Source: Muscardinus avellanarius (Eukaryota; Chordata; Mammalia; Rodentia; Gliridae). From it: a DNA stretch of 64,000 nucleotides. Of this stretch, positions 11,407 through 23,070 are shown piece by piece (the stretch's first letter is position 1; every line of letters starts with the position of its first letter). Where the stretch lies: contig OY726571.1 of the NCBI GenBank assembly GCA_963383645.1, positions 20,449,599 to 20,513,598 on the forward strand, read 5' to 3'. The notes beneath the pieces were generated by a model, which ran no database searches, was not told the DNA's origin, and saw only the letters and a program-made list of their open reading frames with translations. Position numbers and translations under genes: made by a program.

Positions 11407-12307
11407 GATAGAAGTGACATTAAAGATTAATAGTTACTCATCTTTGGTAGTCTTTACAAGCAGCACCCTTGGACCATCTCTTATTACTGCTTACAAAATC
11501 ATTCTGATTTTCCAGTTTCTTATGAACAGACACGAATTCTTCCTTGGTGAAAGTCTACTTTGGATAAATATGATGCTAACATTGAACTTCAAGAGCACTT
11601 AGTTATTTGCTTCAAAATAATATGATCAAGTGTATTTGGTTTGGAACCACAGCAATAAGCAACTCGAGATCACAGTGTAGGATATGATCCTTGTTCTTTT
11701 CCTTATACCAAGGGCAACATTCAAGTCTGGCCACTGCATGGAAAACAAAGTAGTTAGCTAACTAGGCTATTTTTAGACCTATTCTTTGTGTTCTCACATC
11801 ACTGAACTTTTTTTTTTTAATGGTTTCACTTCATTAAATGTTAGGAATTTTGCCAGGAAGAGAAATAAAAGAAATTTTTGCATAAGTGTTCATTCAGGCA
11901 TAATTTCTTTTGTTTCAGAAAGCTTTGTGTGAATATTGGTTGTTCTCAGGCTTCAATTTAGATCCGAAATAAGACAGGGATTTGGAGAACAACCACAAGA
12001 AATGCCCCTAATTGCAGAAATTTAAATTTTTAGACAACTACAACCATCCCTGAGTGACTGAAGAGGCACAAACGGATTTTTGTCACTCATGGTCAAAATC
12101 TTCCACTAGGGAACTACAGAGACCATACAATTTAATATACTTAATATTATACTTTGGCCAATTTTTATCCTTAAATAATTATTGTTAGTTTTTCACAAAA
12201 CCTAGTCAACATATGAGTATATATTTAAACTCTTTTTTTCTTTGTGTTTTATGCCTTTTTCAATCCTTAAATAAAATATATGTTTAATGTAGATCCCCAT
12301 TTATCAA

Positions 12308-12515
12308 GCTTGGTTTTACTGATATTTCAGAACAGATGATTATTTGCTGTATTGAGGGCAAGGGGCTGTCCTGTTGATTGTAGACTGTTTACCAGCATTC
12401 ATGTGTCTACTCATGAAAAACTCATAGGGATTCTCTCCAAGTGTGACCAACTAAAGTGTCACTAGATATTGTCAAATATCCTTGGGAAGCATCATCACCC
12501 CTTTGAGGACCACTG
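12308..12515 (-). mobile_element. MER5A-like hAT DNA transposon
   Basis: Reversed MER5A text: 'aaggggctgtcctgttgattgtagactgtttaccagcattcatg', 'ctagatattgtcaaatatccttgggaagcatcatcacccc' and the terminal 'gaggaccactg'. It is a non-autonomous element with no coding capacity and is ancient in placental mammals. Confidence 0.8.
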
Positions 12516-13706
12516 GCATAGGGTACTGAGAAGTATAGGAAGAGAAATGAATCAAAATATTCTATGCCTGAGGACTGCTACCAATGACAGATTTTCTTCT
12601 CAAATGTTTTATAATAGTGATGAATTTTATACACATTCTGTATTTATGGTTTTTATAGCATTTTATTGGGAGCATTTTGCAGCACTGTGATTATATTTCA
12701 AAATATGTTATATCTACATATATAATTTTGATAGCTACATATATTATCACTTATTTATGAACATATTTGTGTGTTTGTGTAATATTTTATTTTGTATAAT
12801 ATTTTGCTATAACAAACACAGTAACACACATCTGATTAAATTTCTGTCTTCTTAGAAGAGACAAGTTTAAGAAGGAGACTTGAAGGAATCAACACTATAT
12901 TCATAACAGAGGAACTTATTTCCTACTGGTTACATCTAGCATTGGTTCCTTTGTGCCCACACTACAATATCTGTACAAAGTTCTCCTACTGTTTGAAAGA
13001 TTTATGTAGATTGACATGAAACAAGGTGAGGGTTGCTAAAGCATCTTTATAGACTTTAAAAAACTTTTGTAATCCAACTGATGCACTGTAATTATATATC
13101 ATAAGGATATTCAGAGTAATACAATTATACATACACACATTATTTGGTGTTTTCCCTCTGGATCTCACCCTACTCTTCCCTTCTCTCTCCGTGAAGGTGT
13201 CATCGGGATTGGTAGTGATAACTTCATAGATGCACATAACATTATTTGATTTGGTTTTTTTTCCTTTTTCCTTCTGTTTCTTCCTTCCTTATCATCTTGA
13301 ATATTTTACTGCTTTCTCTCCTGCTTTCTCTGACCTCGCTTTTCTTTCCTATTTTCTCTCTAATTTCCACTGGCTAATCTCCCTTAACTTACTTAGATTT
13401 TGATACATAATCAATTGGAAATAAAGTGTTGATACCCAAAAGCTTCATATATGCCCAAAGACAAGCATTGAAATGTAGTACTTGGGCATTAAGTCAGATA
13501 TTATTAAGACATTTGAAATTTTCCAGTATCTATGAAGAGCTATATAGTTAATAAAATCTTACTGAAGTAAATATTTGGCAAGAAATTACTAAAAAAAAGC
13601 ATCATACTTCCAAATAATAATAAATATAGACACTATGATGTCTACTGGCCACAATTTATATGATATGCTTATACCAATTTTGCTGTTTTAAATTAAGAAA
13701 ATGCTA
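12516..13706. other. Intronic sequence, no clear feature
   Basis: AT-rich. A pyrimidine-rich stretch at 13250-13390 (ttcctttttccttctgtttcttcc...) stands out only by composition. Confidence 0.4.
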
Positions 13707-13923
13707 TAAACCAGTTGTTGCACACCTGTAATCCCTGTACTTGGAAGGCTGAGAAAGGAGGATCAGAGGTTCTAGACCAGCCTGTGCAACTTAATGAGGA
13801 ATTAAGAAATTGAATGAGATCTGTTTCAAATTAAAAGATAAAATAGGATATGGGGTGTAGCATAGACATAGAAAAATCCCAGGGTTAATCCCCAGTAGCA
13901 CAAAAATAAATTAATTAACTAAA
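13707..13923 (+). mobile_element. B1-dID SINE, old
   Basis: ccagttgttgcacacctgtaatccctgtacttgg ... tatggggtgtagcatagacatagaa ... gggttaatccccagtagca, then an AAAT-rich tail. Many substitutions. Confidence 0.85.
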
Positions 13924-14988
13924 AAAAGTACTATAAATATTCCCAAGGAACAAAATATTAATATGTAAGAATAAAGAGGCCCCAAATTTACCTTTTTATA
14001 GCCATAATAGTTTTTGTTCAAATTTATAGAATCAGAACCATTTACAATTATTACCTTATTTATTAAGATTTTAATCTTTTGATAGATACACAGACATAAA
14101 AGTATGATTGCATACATATATGATAAGGAATTTTGAGGAGAATTTTCATATTTTGTGATTACAATCCCTCAGGCCTCTCGTAAAGCATTTTAGACTTTCC
14201 CTTTTCAAATGAACTATCCTTAAGTTCAATTACTCAGCTAAATCCTGAGGCACTCGCCGCGAGTTCTAACAGTACAAAATAGCCGTGGAAATCTGTTTAT
14301 TTTTATTTTTTGAAATGTGTTATATATTATGACAGTCTCATTTACACATCTCACCCTCTTGTGGGAAGAAGGGCTCCCATAATAGTTTAACCAATAAAAA
14401 GAAAGAACTCTCCGGTGCAGAAGTGCTGAACACGGGATCTGATCAGAAGACAGAGTGAGTAAAGCTTCCTCTGAGTGTAAAGGAATTATCTTTATGGGAC
14501 AAACTATCTGTTTCAGGCCCCCAAGTGTCACATTTATTTTCTAAGTCCTGCTCATTTTTATATGCGGTGTTCTAGAATCCTGAAAGAATTCATTCATAAC
14601 ACTTTGGTGAGCATTTTATTTTTTAGATTGAATTTTGTGCTTCCTGGTTCATCACAGATTAAACACATAAATAAAATAAATTGTGCAAAAAGAAGACTGA
14701 AATTTGGATCCTCAATTGTCTCTGAAGATCTTCATTTATTGAGGTGAGAATCCCTCTGCATATAGAGAGACTAGGTACTGGATACTATTATATTGATATA
14801 CAAAACTTACTATCCATCTACATTAGGGAAAGACACACAAAAAATAGCTTGCCTTGATAAATAAAATAAAGACATTGGGATATTGGGAATCTTCATTGCA
14901 TCTATGAGGACACTAGCACGTTTAAAGAAACTGAGAGAAATAGTGAACTTCTGCTCAATATTAAACTGTTCTAAAAAATAATTGATTC

Positions 14989-15372
14989 AAGCAGGGCATG
15001 ATGGCACACAGTTGTAATCTAATCCCAGTACTTTGGAGACTGAGACAGGAGAATCCGGGTTCGCTGACAGCCTCAGCTACTTAGTGAGGCCCTCTGGCCC
15101 TCTGCAACTTAGTGAGACCCTATTTCTTTTTTTATTTTTTTTGGCAGTACTAGGGATGGAAACCAGAGGCCTTCTACCTCGGGCTACACTCCCAGACCTA
15201 TTTTATATTTTATTTGGAAACAGGGTCTTTTAAACCAGTTAAGCTGGCTTCGAACTTGCATGATCCTCCTGTCTAGCCTCCCAAGAGTGAGACCCTATTT
15301 CAAAATAAAGACTAAAAAAATATCAGGCTTGGAGTGTAGCTCAGAGGTAGAATGCCCTGGGTTTAATCCCCA
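14989..15372 (+). mobile_element. B1-dID SINE interrupted by a second SINE
   Basis: The left half starts at gcagggcatgatggcacaca and runs to 15126. It resumes after the inserted SINE at 15302 with aaaataaagactaaaaaaatatc and ends with the ID half (tgtagctcagaggtagaatgccctgggtttaatccccag). The tail is the CA microsatellite that follows. Confidence 0.93.
15127..15285 (-). mobile_element. Nested, 5'-truncated SINE of the 'ttccagg'-related subfamily
   Basis: The minus-strand copy starts with a T-rich tail, then cggctacactcccagacctatttta-like ID text, ggaaacagggtcttttaaaccag and ggcttcgaacttgcatgatcc. It stops at gcctcccaag, lacking about 35 bases of the 5' end. It is flanked by a perfect 16-base duplication of the host SINE, agtgagaccctatttc, at 15111-15126 and 15286-15301. 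Confidence 0.93.

Positions 15373-15425
<53 letters not shown>
15373..15425. repeat. (CA)26 microsatellite in a SINE tail
   Basis: Uninterrupted CA dinucleotides grow from the 3' end of the preceding SINE. Confidence 0.98.
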
Positions 15426-15428
<3 letters not shown>

Positions 15429-16305
15429 TCTATTCAAAATGTCTAAAACAAACCATAGTAAATTTTAAAAACATAGGTAATATATAATGTTGTTCATTTT
15501 AAAGCTCTAATTATAATAAATTACACACAATAGAAAATGTTAAATTATTCTTAAAATATGCACAATAGAAACCAGGACAAAGGTTATACTCAGCATGTCT
15601 ACTAGTAGCCTTTAGGATAATGAACAATCTATAGGATAAATACAATTTTAAACAATATAAAATTATGTTTTCACAGGTTCATTAATTAGAATTATGCTTT
15701 ACTGGAAGACTTTTTTGGCATTAGTTGATATTAATAGACACAACATAAAAGTCATAGAACTTATAATGCTATTGTTTTACAAACACTTTTTGGTTATTTT
15801 GACTAAAAAATGTAACTTCAGATACCAGCAACATAGAAATGTCAGAAATATTTTAAGGGTTTTTTTACTCATCTAAGTCTAATTTTTGCATTCTTTTAGA
15901 AACATACCAATAAGGATAAATAAAATCATAGTTAAGTCCACACATAAGATAAATGAAAATATGACATTATGAATATTTTGTGAAACCCTCCAGGGAAATG
16001 AGTTATTACTTTAAAATTTTTATTAACATATATCAATGATATCAAAATTAAAAACAAGAGCTTATATGGGTGAAATTTATTTCATTATATGGAAGACATT
16101 CACTTTATTTCATATTAAGGAAGACACTAAGTAATATATGTACCTTAAATAATGATACTCTTCCAATATTTAATTTACCAATGATTTACAAATATCAAGT
16201 CCAAAGAAAAATTATTCTGCACAAATGTGTACTTTTCACAGTTGTTTCCATGCAAATACTCCTGCATTACCTATTTGCACTATTTTTTATTACTAAAAAA
16301 GAAAG

Positions 16306-16342
<37 letters not shown>
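16306..16342. repeat. (CA)n microsatellite
   Basis: About 18 CA units, not attached to a SINE. Confidence 0.97.
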
Positions 16343-16347
<5 letters not shown>

Positions 16348-16490
16348 TAGACAAAAATCTAGAGCTTAAGTGAAGAGGATAGAAATAAGACTCAGAAGAA
16401 AATATATAAGTTGTTCTTATCTAATTGCATCTAGTAGCTCACATTACCAGAACATTTATAATAGAACGATTTCCTTTAGAATCATCATGT

Positions 16491-16704
16491 GTAGCCATGC
16501 TTGATGGCACCAGCCTGTAATCCCAGTACTTAGGAGGCTGAGATAGGTGGATCACAGGTTCAAGGACAACCTCAGCAAGTAGCTAGAATCTCAGCAACCT
16601 AAAGAGATCCTATTTCGAAAACAAAAATATAAAAAGGACTAGTGTGTAGCTCAGGGGGTATAGCTTCAATCCCCAGTACCACAAGTAACACACACACACA
16701 CACA
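16491..16704 (+). mobile_element. B1-dID SINE with CA tail
   Basis: gtagccatgcttgatggcacc ... gaggctgagataggtggatcacagg ... actagtgtgtagctcagggggta ... caatccccagtaccaca, then (CA)9. Confidence 0.88.
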
Positions 16705-16976
16705 GAAACACTCATGTGTACAAAAGGATGTTATTTATATTACAAGTGTTGTAAGTTAAAAAAAAACTTAGTTTCACACATTTAAATCATAGAACTTACT
16801 ATGCTATTGTTTAACAAATGTTCTTCGGTTTATTGGTGATCTGTGCTCCTCACCTGCACTTTTATGAGGTCTTAAGAATATTTTGATTATTATGGAATGA
16901 ACTATTAATATTCTTAACCATTGTGATATATTCCAGCGATTATTTCATTATTTATTTCACTTAATAATTGTAGGTG

Positions 16977-17217
16977 AAGCCAGGTGTGGTGGTGCATGCT
17001 TTAATCCAGTACTTGGGAGGCTAAGACAGGAGGATCTAGGTTTGAGGCCAGCCTCAGTTGTTTAACGTGGCCTTCTGCAACTTAGTGAAACCCTGTGTTC
17101 AAAAATAAAGAATAAAAAATTGGAGTGGGGTGTAGTTTGGAGATAGAATATCCCTGGGTTCAATCCCCAGCACAATAATAATAACAACAGCAACAGCAAC
17201 AGCAACAACAACAATAA
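16977..17217 (+). mobile_element. B1-dID SINE with (CAA/CAG)n tail
   Basis: agccaggtgtggtggtgcatgc ... aaaataaagaataaaaaattggagtggggtgtagt ... ggttcaatccccagcaca. The tail has become AAT/AAC/CAGCAA trinucleotides at 17175-17216. Confidence 0.9.
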
Positions 17218-17282
17218 GTGAGATCATTTAGAGAAAGAAGAAAAAATATTATGGATAGATGAAAGAAAGAAAAGGAGGACGT

Positions 17283-17496
17283 ATGAGAAAACCAAAGAAG
17301 GAATAGAATGAGTTAGAAAGAGAGAAGGAAGGGTGGTGTTTAATTTAACAAGTATTCTTTTCATATATTTATGCTCCAAGTGCCATGGTAGTCTCTGGTC
17401 AGTGGAAGATGAAAATAGAGAAACACAATCTCTGTTCTCATATATATTTAAAGTCTTCAAAGAGATAATCATGTTACTAGAACAATGCGGTTACAT
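17283..17496 (+). repeat. Left arm of a 214-bp inverted repeat
   Basis: The reverse complement matches 17820-18033 with no gap and four mismatches by my count (210 of 214). The arm itself resembles an old dispersed mammalian repeat (acaagtattctttt...gctccaagtgccatgg). That similarity seems to continue to the right of this arm only, so this may be the original copy. Confidence 0.97.
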
Positions 17497-17706
17497 GCAA
17501 AGTATTAAACCAGCTTTAGCTTGGTATGATGAGGGCCACAGCACATGTCAGAAGAGGAATGGAAAATTGTCAGGTTTCATGCAAAAACAGTAGGAAGTAA
17601 AAAGACAGACACAGAAAACACTGTGAAGTCCAATGACTATGGGTAGCTCAGTATCATCTTAACATAAGCTTGAGTCCATGCATGTCAGAATCACTGGATC
17701 ATGTGT

Positions 17707-17707
17707 T

Positions 17708-17785
<78 letters not shown>
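17707..17785. repeat. (GT)n(GA)n compound microsatellite in the inverted-repeat spacer
   Basis: About 11 GT units are followed by about 28 GA units. The GA part ends 35 bases before the right arm. Confidence 0.98.
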
Positions 17786-17788
<3 letters not shown>

Positions 17789-17819
17789 TCAAGAGAAGGT
17801 AGGAAGTCAGAGACAGACA

Positions 17820-18033
17820 ATGTAACCACATTGTTTTAGTAACATGATTATCTCTTTGAAGACTTTAAATATATATGAGAACACAGATTGTGTTTCTCTA
17901 TTTTCATCTTCCACTGACCAGAGACTACCATGGCACTTGGAGCATAAATATATGAAAAGAATACTTGTTAAATTAAACACCACCCTTCCTTCTCTCTTTC
18001 TAACTCATTCAATTCCTTCTTTGGTTTTCTCAT
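17820..18033 (-). repeat. Right arm of the 214-bp inverted repeat
   Basis: Same sequence as the left arm in opposite orientation. Homology stops sharply at both ends. The spacer is 323 bp. Confidence 0.97.
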
Positions 18034-18204
18034 TGTAATTTCTCCTTCAAGATGTATTATTTTCCTCTATTCTCAGATGCAAAACAAGTCTATGTTATAA
18101 GGTTGCTGTATGGTACCTGGAAAAAACCAACACATCAATATATTTTTGCATGGATCCTTAATACCTACCTCCAAAGTCTAGATATTAAGATACCATAGAA
18201 TAAT

Positions 18205-18415
18205 AATAACACGACAATTTCTAATATAGTGCTTACTATATCCTAGCCACTCTGTAAATATTACAATTACACTATGAACTAGATATTGTTATGAGTTAGG
18301 CATTGGGGAGAGATGAACTGACTTGGCCTCATATCCAGGGACTATCAGAGGTTGTTTTCAAATCCAAACAATCTGCTTCTGGAGTTTATTCTCTTAACCT
18401 TTATATTATGTGTCA
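18205..18415 (-). mobile_element. MIR, reverse orientation
   Basis: 'gtgcttactatatcctagccactctgtaaatattacaattac' and 'actagatattgttat' fit the reversed MIR 3' part. 'caaatccaaacaatctgcttctggagtttattctcttaacc' fits the reversed 5' part. The core is degraded. Confidence 0.6.
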
Positions 18416-19965
18416 AATTTATAATAGTGTGTGCCAGTACTGTGGTAAGTTTCAAATCTCTAAATGAATTCCATTAATATTCAAGTGTAAGTAGCTATAG
18501 CTACATGCCATGCAAAGTAATTTAGAATTTCCAACCAAAAATATCATTACTCATTGGCTCACTTAGCAAATATCTGCTGTCTGTTATGTTTCAATTCTAT
18601 GAAAAAAGGTAAAAAGTGAGTAAGATAGAAAATCTTTCAGAAGCATAGAGTCTGCCTCTGGGTTATGCACACAGTACAATTTTATATAATATTTATGAAT
18701 AATGGAGAGGGTCCAAAATTATCAGCGAGATCTTCTTTGTTTTCTTAATTCATCCTGTTTTGATATTTACATTTTAGTCTTTACTTCTCCAAATGGCATT
18801 TGGACAAATGGAATAAAGTTAAAAAAAAAAGGTCCCCCAGCGTTCATCACAGTGTATGCATGCAAATCTTACCTGCAGGCTTAAAAATACTGTCAAACGT
18901 CAAAACAAAACATCGGTGGATGTCTGAAGTACATTTCAAAAACACAGACCCAAGTCTTGCTGCGTTTCTCTACCAAATGTGCCAGTTTTCAAAACTTTCC
19001 AAACTATTAATGACTTTGCAAAGCTTCGCGCAAAATTGTTTTGTCAGTATCCATTCATGAGGAACGACCTATATCCCTTGATAGAACCTAATTTATGCTC
19101 CTTGCTGTGTTTTCTTTGAACATTCCTGGATTTAATTATCTGGAATAAACTGTTCCTCTTGACAAGAAATAACTGATTCTTGGCTTTATTCCCTGTCTAT
19201 AGACATTTAAAATCAAGAGCCAATGGGAATGGGGGAAATCTTTATGGACTAAATATACCCCCCAAAATAAATAAATGTCCACAGAGCATGGTGAAAAGGG
19301 CCATTTCCTTAGTTTTAATCAGTGACTAGATGCTAAGAACACATAAGAAAGAAAAAAAAAATCAAGTGCAGTAGCCAACTTCTCTGTGAATGTGTGATTA
19401 ATATTGTCAGTCAATTGGATCTTCAAGCAGTTCAGAATGTTGTTAATTACAGTCCAAGGGAAAGCAAATTCAATATCAAACACTTTTAAGCACAAGTAAA
19501 TGGGATTTTATGGTTCTGGCAACTGTAATGTGTTTTCAGCCATGTTGAGTTACTTCATACATTAGCATAGTTGTTTATGGACTCGGTGATATGATATTTA
19601 AAATGTACTCTAATGTGGGTATTAAATTAGATCAGAACCGTGTTTACCAGTTTCAGGTTGGGAGGCCATATGTGCTATAAAGATAAAAGGATTTAGACAG
19701 TTGAAAAAGCAGTGAGTACTGTTAAAAAAATTCCTGAGATGAAGAACTCAAGAGTGTCTGCTATCTGGAATGGTGGGTAATGGGGGAGGGGGCAGGCAAT
19801 CTCTCAAAAAGCAGAGTTCCTATAAAATTTTTAATGGCAAATTTACCTTTTAATGGATGTTCTGTATTCCTGTCATTTTCTAAATCTGTCTATCTTTCAT
19901 GATTTTTAGCCTTAAGTATATTTGTCCCTACCAGTTAACTGCTTATTCTGAAAGATATTTTCCTG
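18416..19965. other. Repeat-free intronic block, possible conserved non-coding DNA
   Basis: About 1.5 kb with no SINE, L1 or microsatellite. It holds sites such as atgcatgcaaat (octamer-like, 18856-18867), several CpGs (cttcgcgc, aaacgtc, catcgg, gaacgac) and taattatc-type homeobox motifs. No open frame of note. Confidence 0.35.
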
Positions 19966-19969
19966 GGTA

Positions 19970-20150
19970 TTTTTTTTTTTTTTTTTTGACTGAGGATTAA
20001 ACTCAAGGGCATTGTACTTTGAGCTACACCCATAGCTGCCCTTTTTATCTTTTCTAGGTTGCTGAGGGTCTGGCTAAGTTACTGAAGCTGGCCTGAAATC
20101 CGAGCTCCTCCTGTCTCAGCCTCCCAAATACTGGGATTTCAGGCAAGGCT
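19970..20150 (-). mobile_element. B1-dID SINE, old
   Basis: T18 run, then gaggattaaactcaagggcattgtactttgagctacacccatagc (ID half) and ggttgctgagggtctggctaag ... cctcctgtctcagcctcccaaatactgggatt (B1 half). The 5' end is altered. Confidence 0.87.
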
Positions 20151-21066
20151 ACTGAAGCCTGGATAGTTTCCATTCTGAAGCAGGTGAATGGGCTATTTTG
20201 CATGAATATTGTCCTAATTCAGTGACCTAAATTCTAGTGCTTCATGAGCTGAGAAAGTGAAATAGTCTAAGGAATTCTCCTGGCTTGGGGAAAACCAGGT
20301 GCAAACAAATTTCCAATTTCCTTAACATTTTGTTATTTGCATGGATCAAGGTTGCTTTTATATTGCAAATATTCCCTGAGACAATGCAATCAGCCATTCA
20401 AAAGAACCAATGAAACAATGTTAACCCCTTTGCCATTGGTAGGAGCTGCCTCCCATCTCAGCCCTAGAGGCAAATATAAAAAAAGGGATAATTTAAGACC
20501 ACAGATCATCTTTGGCAAACTGAGACTTGTAAGCGATGTCCAAGTCGAATATTTGAACAGGGCAGCTTTGAGGACTGGATTAAGACAGATTTAGAAGAGT
20601 AAGTAGAAAGACAGAAATTTATCTACCATGTTATTTCAATCTTACATTTTGGTAGTAAATCTGAAGTGTCTACTTGTACCTGTGTGACACTAAAGAAAAA
20701 AGAATAATAAAATAAAACAAAAAGCAGGATGGATGAGATCATGCCAGGGAGAATAGACGGACACAAATGTATTGAAAAGCAAAAAGAAACATGAAGATTG
20801 CTGTGTTCTACATCTTGTCTTGGTGTTAATGTCCTGAATTCCAAGGCATTGTTCTTTTAAACCCATCCCATAAGACCCTCCTGCCACCGCTGGTATTCAG
20901 AGTTGAAAGACTGGAAATAATACAGGCATAGATAAAGTTCTAACTCCACATTTAATGATGAAGGCCAGTAAAAAAGCTGTGCAGCCATAGTTCTATTATT
21001 TTTTAACTGAAAAACTGAAAAAAAATATCTTTATAGGGCTTCACAGACAGTAATATATAAAAAATG
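20151..21066. other. Intronic sequence, no feature recognised
   Basis: No repeat consensus seen. An 85-codon plus-strand frame at 20337-20594 lacks similarity I recognise and has no splice context. Confidence 0.4.
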
Positions 21067-21265
21067 TAAGCTGGGCATGGTGGTGTAAGCCTATAATCTC
21101 AGGATTTGGGAGGCTGAGAAAGGTGGATCACAGGTTCAAAACCAGAATCAACAACAAAAGGGGAGACTCTCAACAACCTAGTAAGACCCTGCTTCAAACC
21201 AAAAAAATATAAAAATCCCTGGGGATGTTGTTTGGAGGTAGAATGCCTGAGTTCAATCCCTAGTA

Positions 21266-21267
<2 letters not shown>
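21067..21267 (+). mobile_element. B1-dID SINE with AT tail
   Basis: agctgggcatggtggtgtaagcctataatctcagg ... ccctggggatgttgtttggaggtagaatgcctgagttcaatccctag, then the (TA)n tract. Confidence 0.88.
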
Positions 21268-21324
<57 letters not shown>

Positions 21325-21395
21325 ATGGATATATTACTATATATTACTATATATTACTATATATATATATATATATATATATTACTATATATATC
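21268..21395. repeat. (TA)n-rich tract with internal tatattactata units
   Basis: An AT microsatellite interrupted by cat, tgtat and tandem 'tattactata' units at 21338-21362. It is derived from the preceding SINE tail and prone to cruciform formation. Confidence 0.95.
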
Positions 21396-21487
21396 TGATG
21401 AAAGTTCCTGATGTTTAATATACTCGGAAAATAAAACTTTACTCCTTCTTTCTCTTACTTTGAAACAATGGTAAAAGGAAAAATTCA

Positions 21488-21490
<3 letters not shown>

Positions 21491-21522
<32 letters not shown>
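21491..21522. repeat. (CT)16 microsatellite
   Basis: Uninterrupted CT dinucleotides. Confidence 0.97.
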
Positions 21523-21524
<2 letters not shown>

Positions 21525-22335
21525 ACTCACTCATTCATATATGTATAGAGTTATATGTGAATACATATTGTGATAATGTATAGTTGCCATGAAAAAAGAT
21601 AGCACTAACAAAGCCTTTAGATACCCACCCCATTGAAAAATTGTGTGTATGTGGAGGGGGAGGAGACAAATGGCTTAATGACAGAATAGGCTTTATTGGG
21701 ATAAAATCTATGAAGGGGTCTCCAGGAAAGGATAGAGCCCATGTCTGCTCACAGATGAGAAGTTTATATAGGTTGTTTAAGTGAGGTTCTATGGGGCAGG
21801 AGGGGTAGTGGTAGTTCATCATTGGTAGAAGGGCTGCTAAGGGGAATCGGTTGGGTTGTTAGGCTAGATTAAGCAGGATAATGGGAGTTTTCTGTAAGCA
21901 CAGGGACTTCTCAGGCACATCTTACAAAAAGCAATAGGGACATCTAGGTAAACAAAGGGATGCGTGTATTTGAGTAAGACTTGGAAGCAAAGAGGCCTGC
22001 AAAGTGACACATTTTTACAAAATGGGGTCAATTTAAAACTCTAACACCAATCAAATAAAAATAGGCAGAAACACCAAAAGCAAATCGAGAAAAGCCTTTG
22101 GAGGACAGAATCCTGTTCTGCCAACCATCATCACCTGGAGAATGTGAGAGAGAGCTGTGCAGAGAACTGGAGAGATGACTTAGGAACAGCACCTGGCACC
22201 TTGGGAAAGAGAGAGAGGCCCTGAGGTGAGTCCACACAATCCATGAGCACTGTGTAGCTGGGAAAGAGAAAAGTCACATACAGAACAGGCCACACAGTGG
22301 GAAGGGAAAGAGGAGAATTGACTCTTATTACAAGA
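21523..22335. other. Unassigned, G-rich stretch
   Basis: G+C-richer than the surroundings, with purine-rich text (gtggagggggaggagac; ggcaggaggggtagtgg). 'aggctttattggg' could be a reversed polyadenylation signal of an old LTR, but I cannot name a family. Reading frames here are short. Confidence 0.3.
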
Positions 22336-22337
22336 TA

Positions 22338-22549
22338 GGAAGCCAGGCATGGTGGTGCACAGCAGGCTTGTAAGTTCCACATCTGGGAGGGTCAGACAGG
22401 AAGATCCCTGTTCCCAGACAGCCTCAGCTACTTAGTGAGGCCCTTTGCAACTCAGTGAGACCCTGTTTCAAAATAAAAAATAAAAATTAGGGCTGGGGTA
22501 TAGCTCTGACGTAGACTTTCCCTGGGTTTCATCCCCAGTACAGCAAAAA

Positions 22550-22592
<43 letters not shown>

Positions 22593-22593
22593 A
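22338..22593 (+). mobile_element. B1-dID SINE with (AAAT)12 tail
   Basis: gaagccaggcatggtggtgcac ... cctcagctacttagtgaggccctttgcaactcagtgagaccctg ... gggctggggtatagctc ... tttcatccccagtaca, then AAAT repeats at 22546-22593. Confidence 0.93.
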
Positions 22594-22757
22594 TATCTGG
22601 TCCATGCATACCTCAAATCCTGAATAGTATTCCTGTTCCAGCCTCCCTAATGTCATTATATAAAATAGTTCTTCTCCCCATTTACTTCTTGGATTAATCC
22701 ATGGCTACTCACATTCCATCTCTAGTATTTATGGTACCTAAATTAATTTATATACTA

Positions 22758-22787
22758 AAAAGAGTCTAATAGAAAAGAGTCTAATAG
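22758..22787. repeat. 15-bp tandem duplication
   Basis: aaaagagtctaatag occurs twice in direct succession without mismatch. Confidence 0.9.
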
Positions 22788-22814
22788 AGAACATCATGAA
22801 AGTAGTATTTTTCT

Positions 22815-23070
22815 GTTTTTCTTCTTTTCTTTCTTTCTTTCTTTCTTTTTTTTCTTTTTTTTTTTTTCGGTGAACTGGTGATTGAAACTAAGGGTGTTCT
22901 ACCTCTGAGCTACATCCCCAGCCCTATTTTATTTTCTATTTGGAAACAAGGTCTTGCTAAGTTGCTGAGAGCCTCACTAAGTTGCTGAAACTGGTACCAA
23001 ACCTGTGATCATCCTGTCTCAGTCCCTCAAGTGTTGGGATGATAGACATACATATCAATCATGCTCAGCT
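22815..23070 (-). mobile_element. B1-dID SINE with pyrimidine tail
   Basis: A (CTTT)n/T tail is followed by gattgaaactaagggtgttctacctctgagctacatccccagccc and then cttgctaagttgctgagagcctcactaag ... gatcatcctgtctcagtccc. The 5' end is diverged. Confidence 0.9.

Noticed and set aside
17224..17593. Frames repeated at 17224-17472 (-) and 17844-18038 (+)
   Set aside because: The shared protein text only reflects the inverted repeat; the arm resembles an old dispersed repeat, not a gene.
20337..20594. 85-codon frame in a repeat-free stretch
   Set aside because: Its only exon-like trait is length; no acceptor or donor in frame and no family resemblance.
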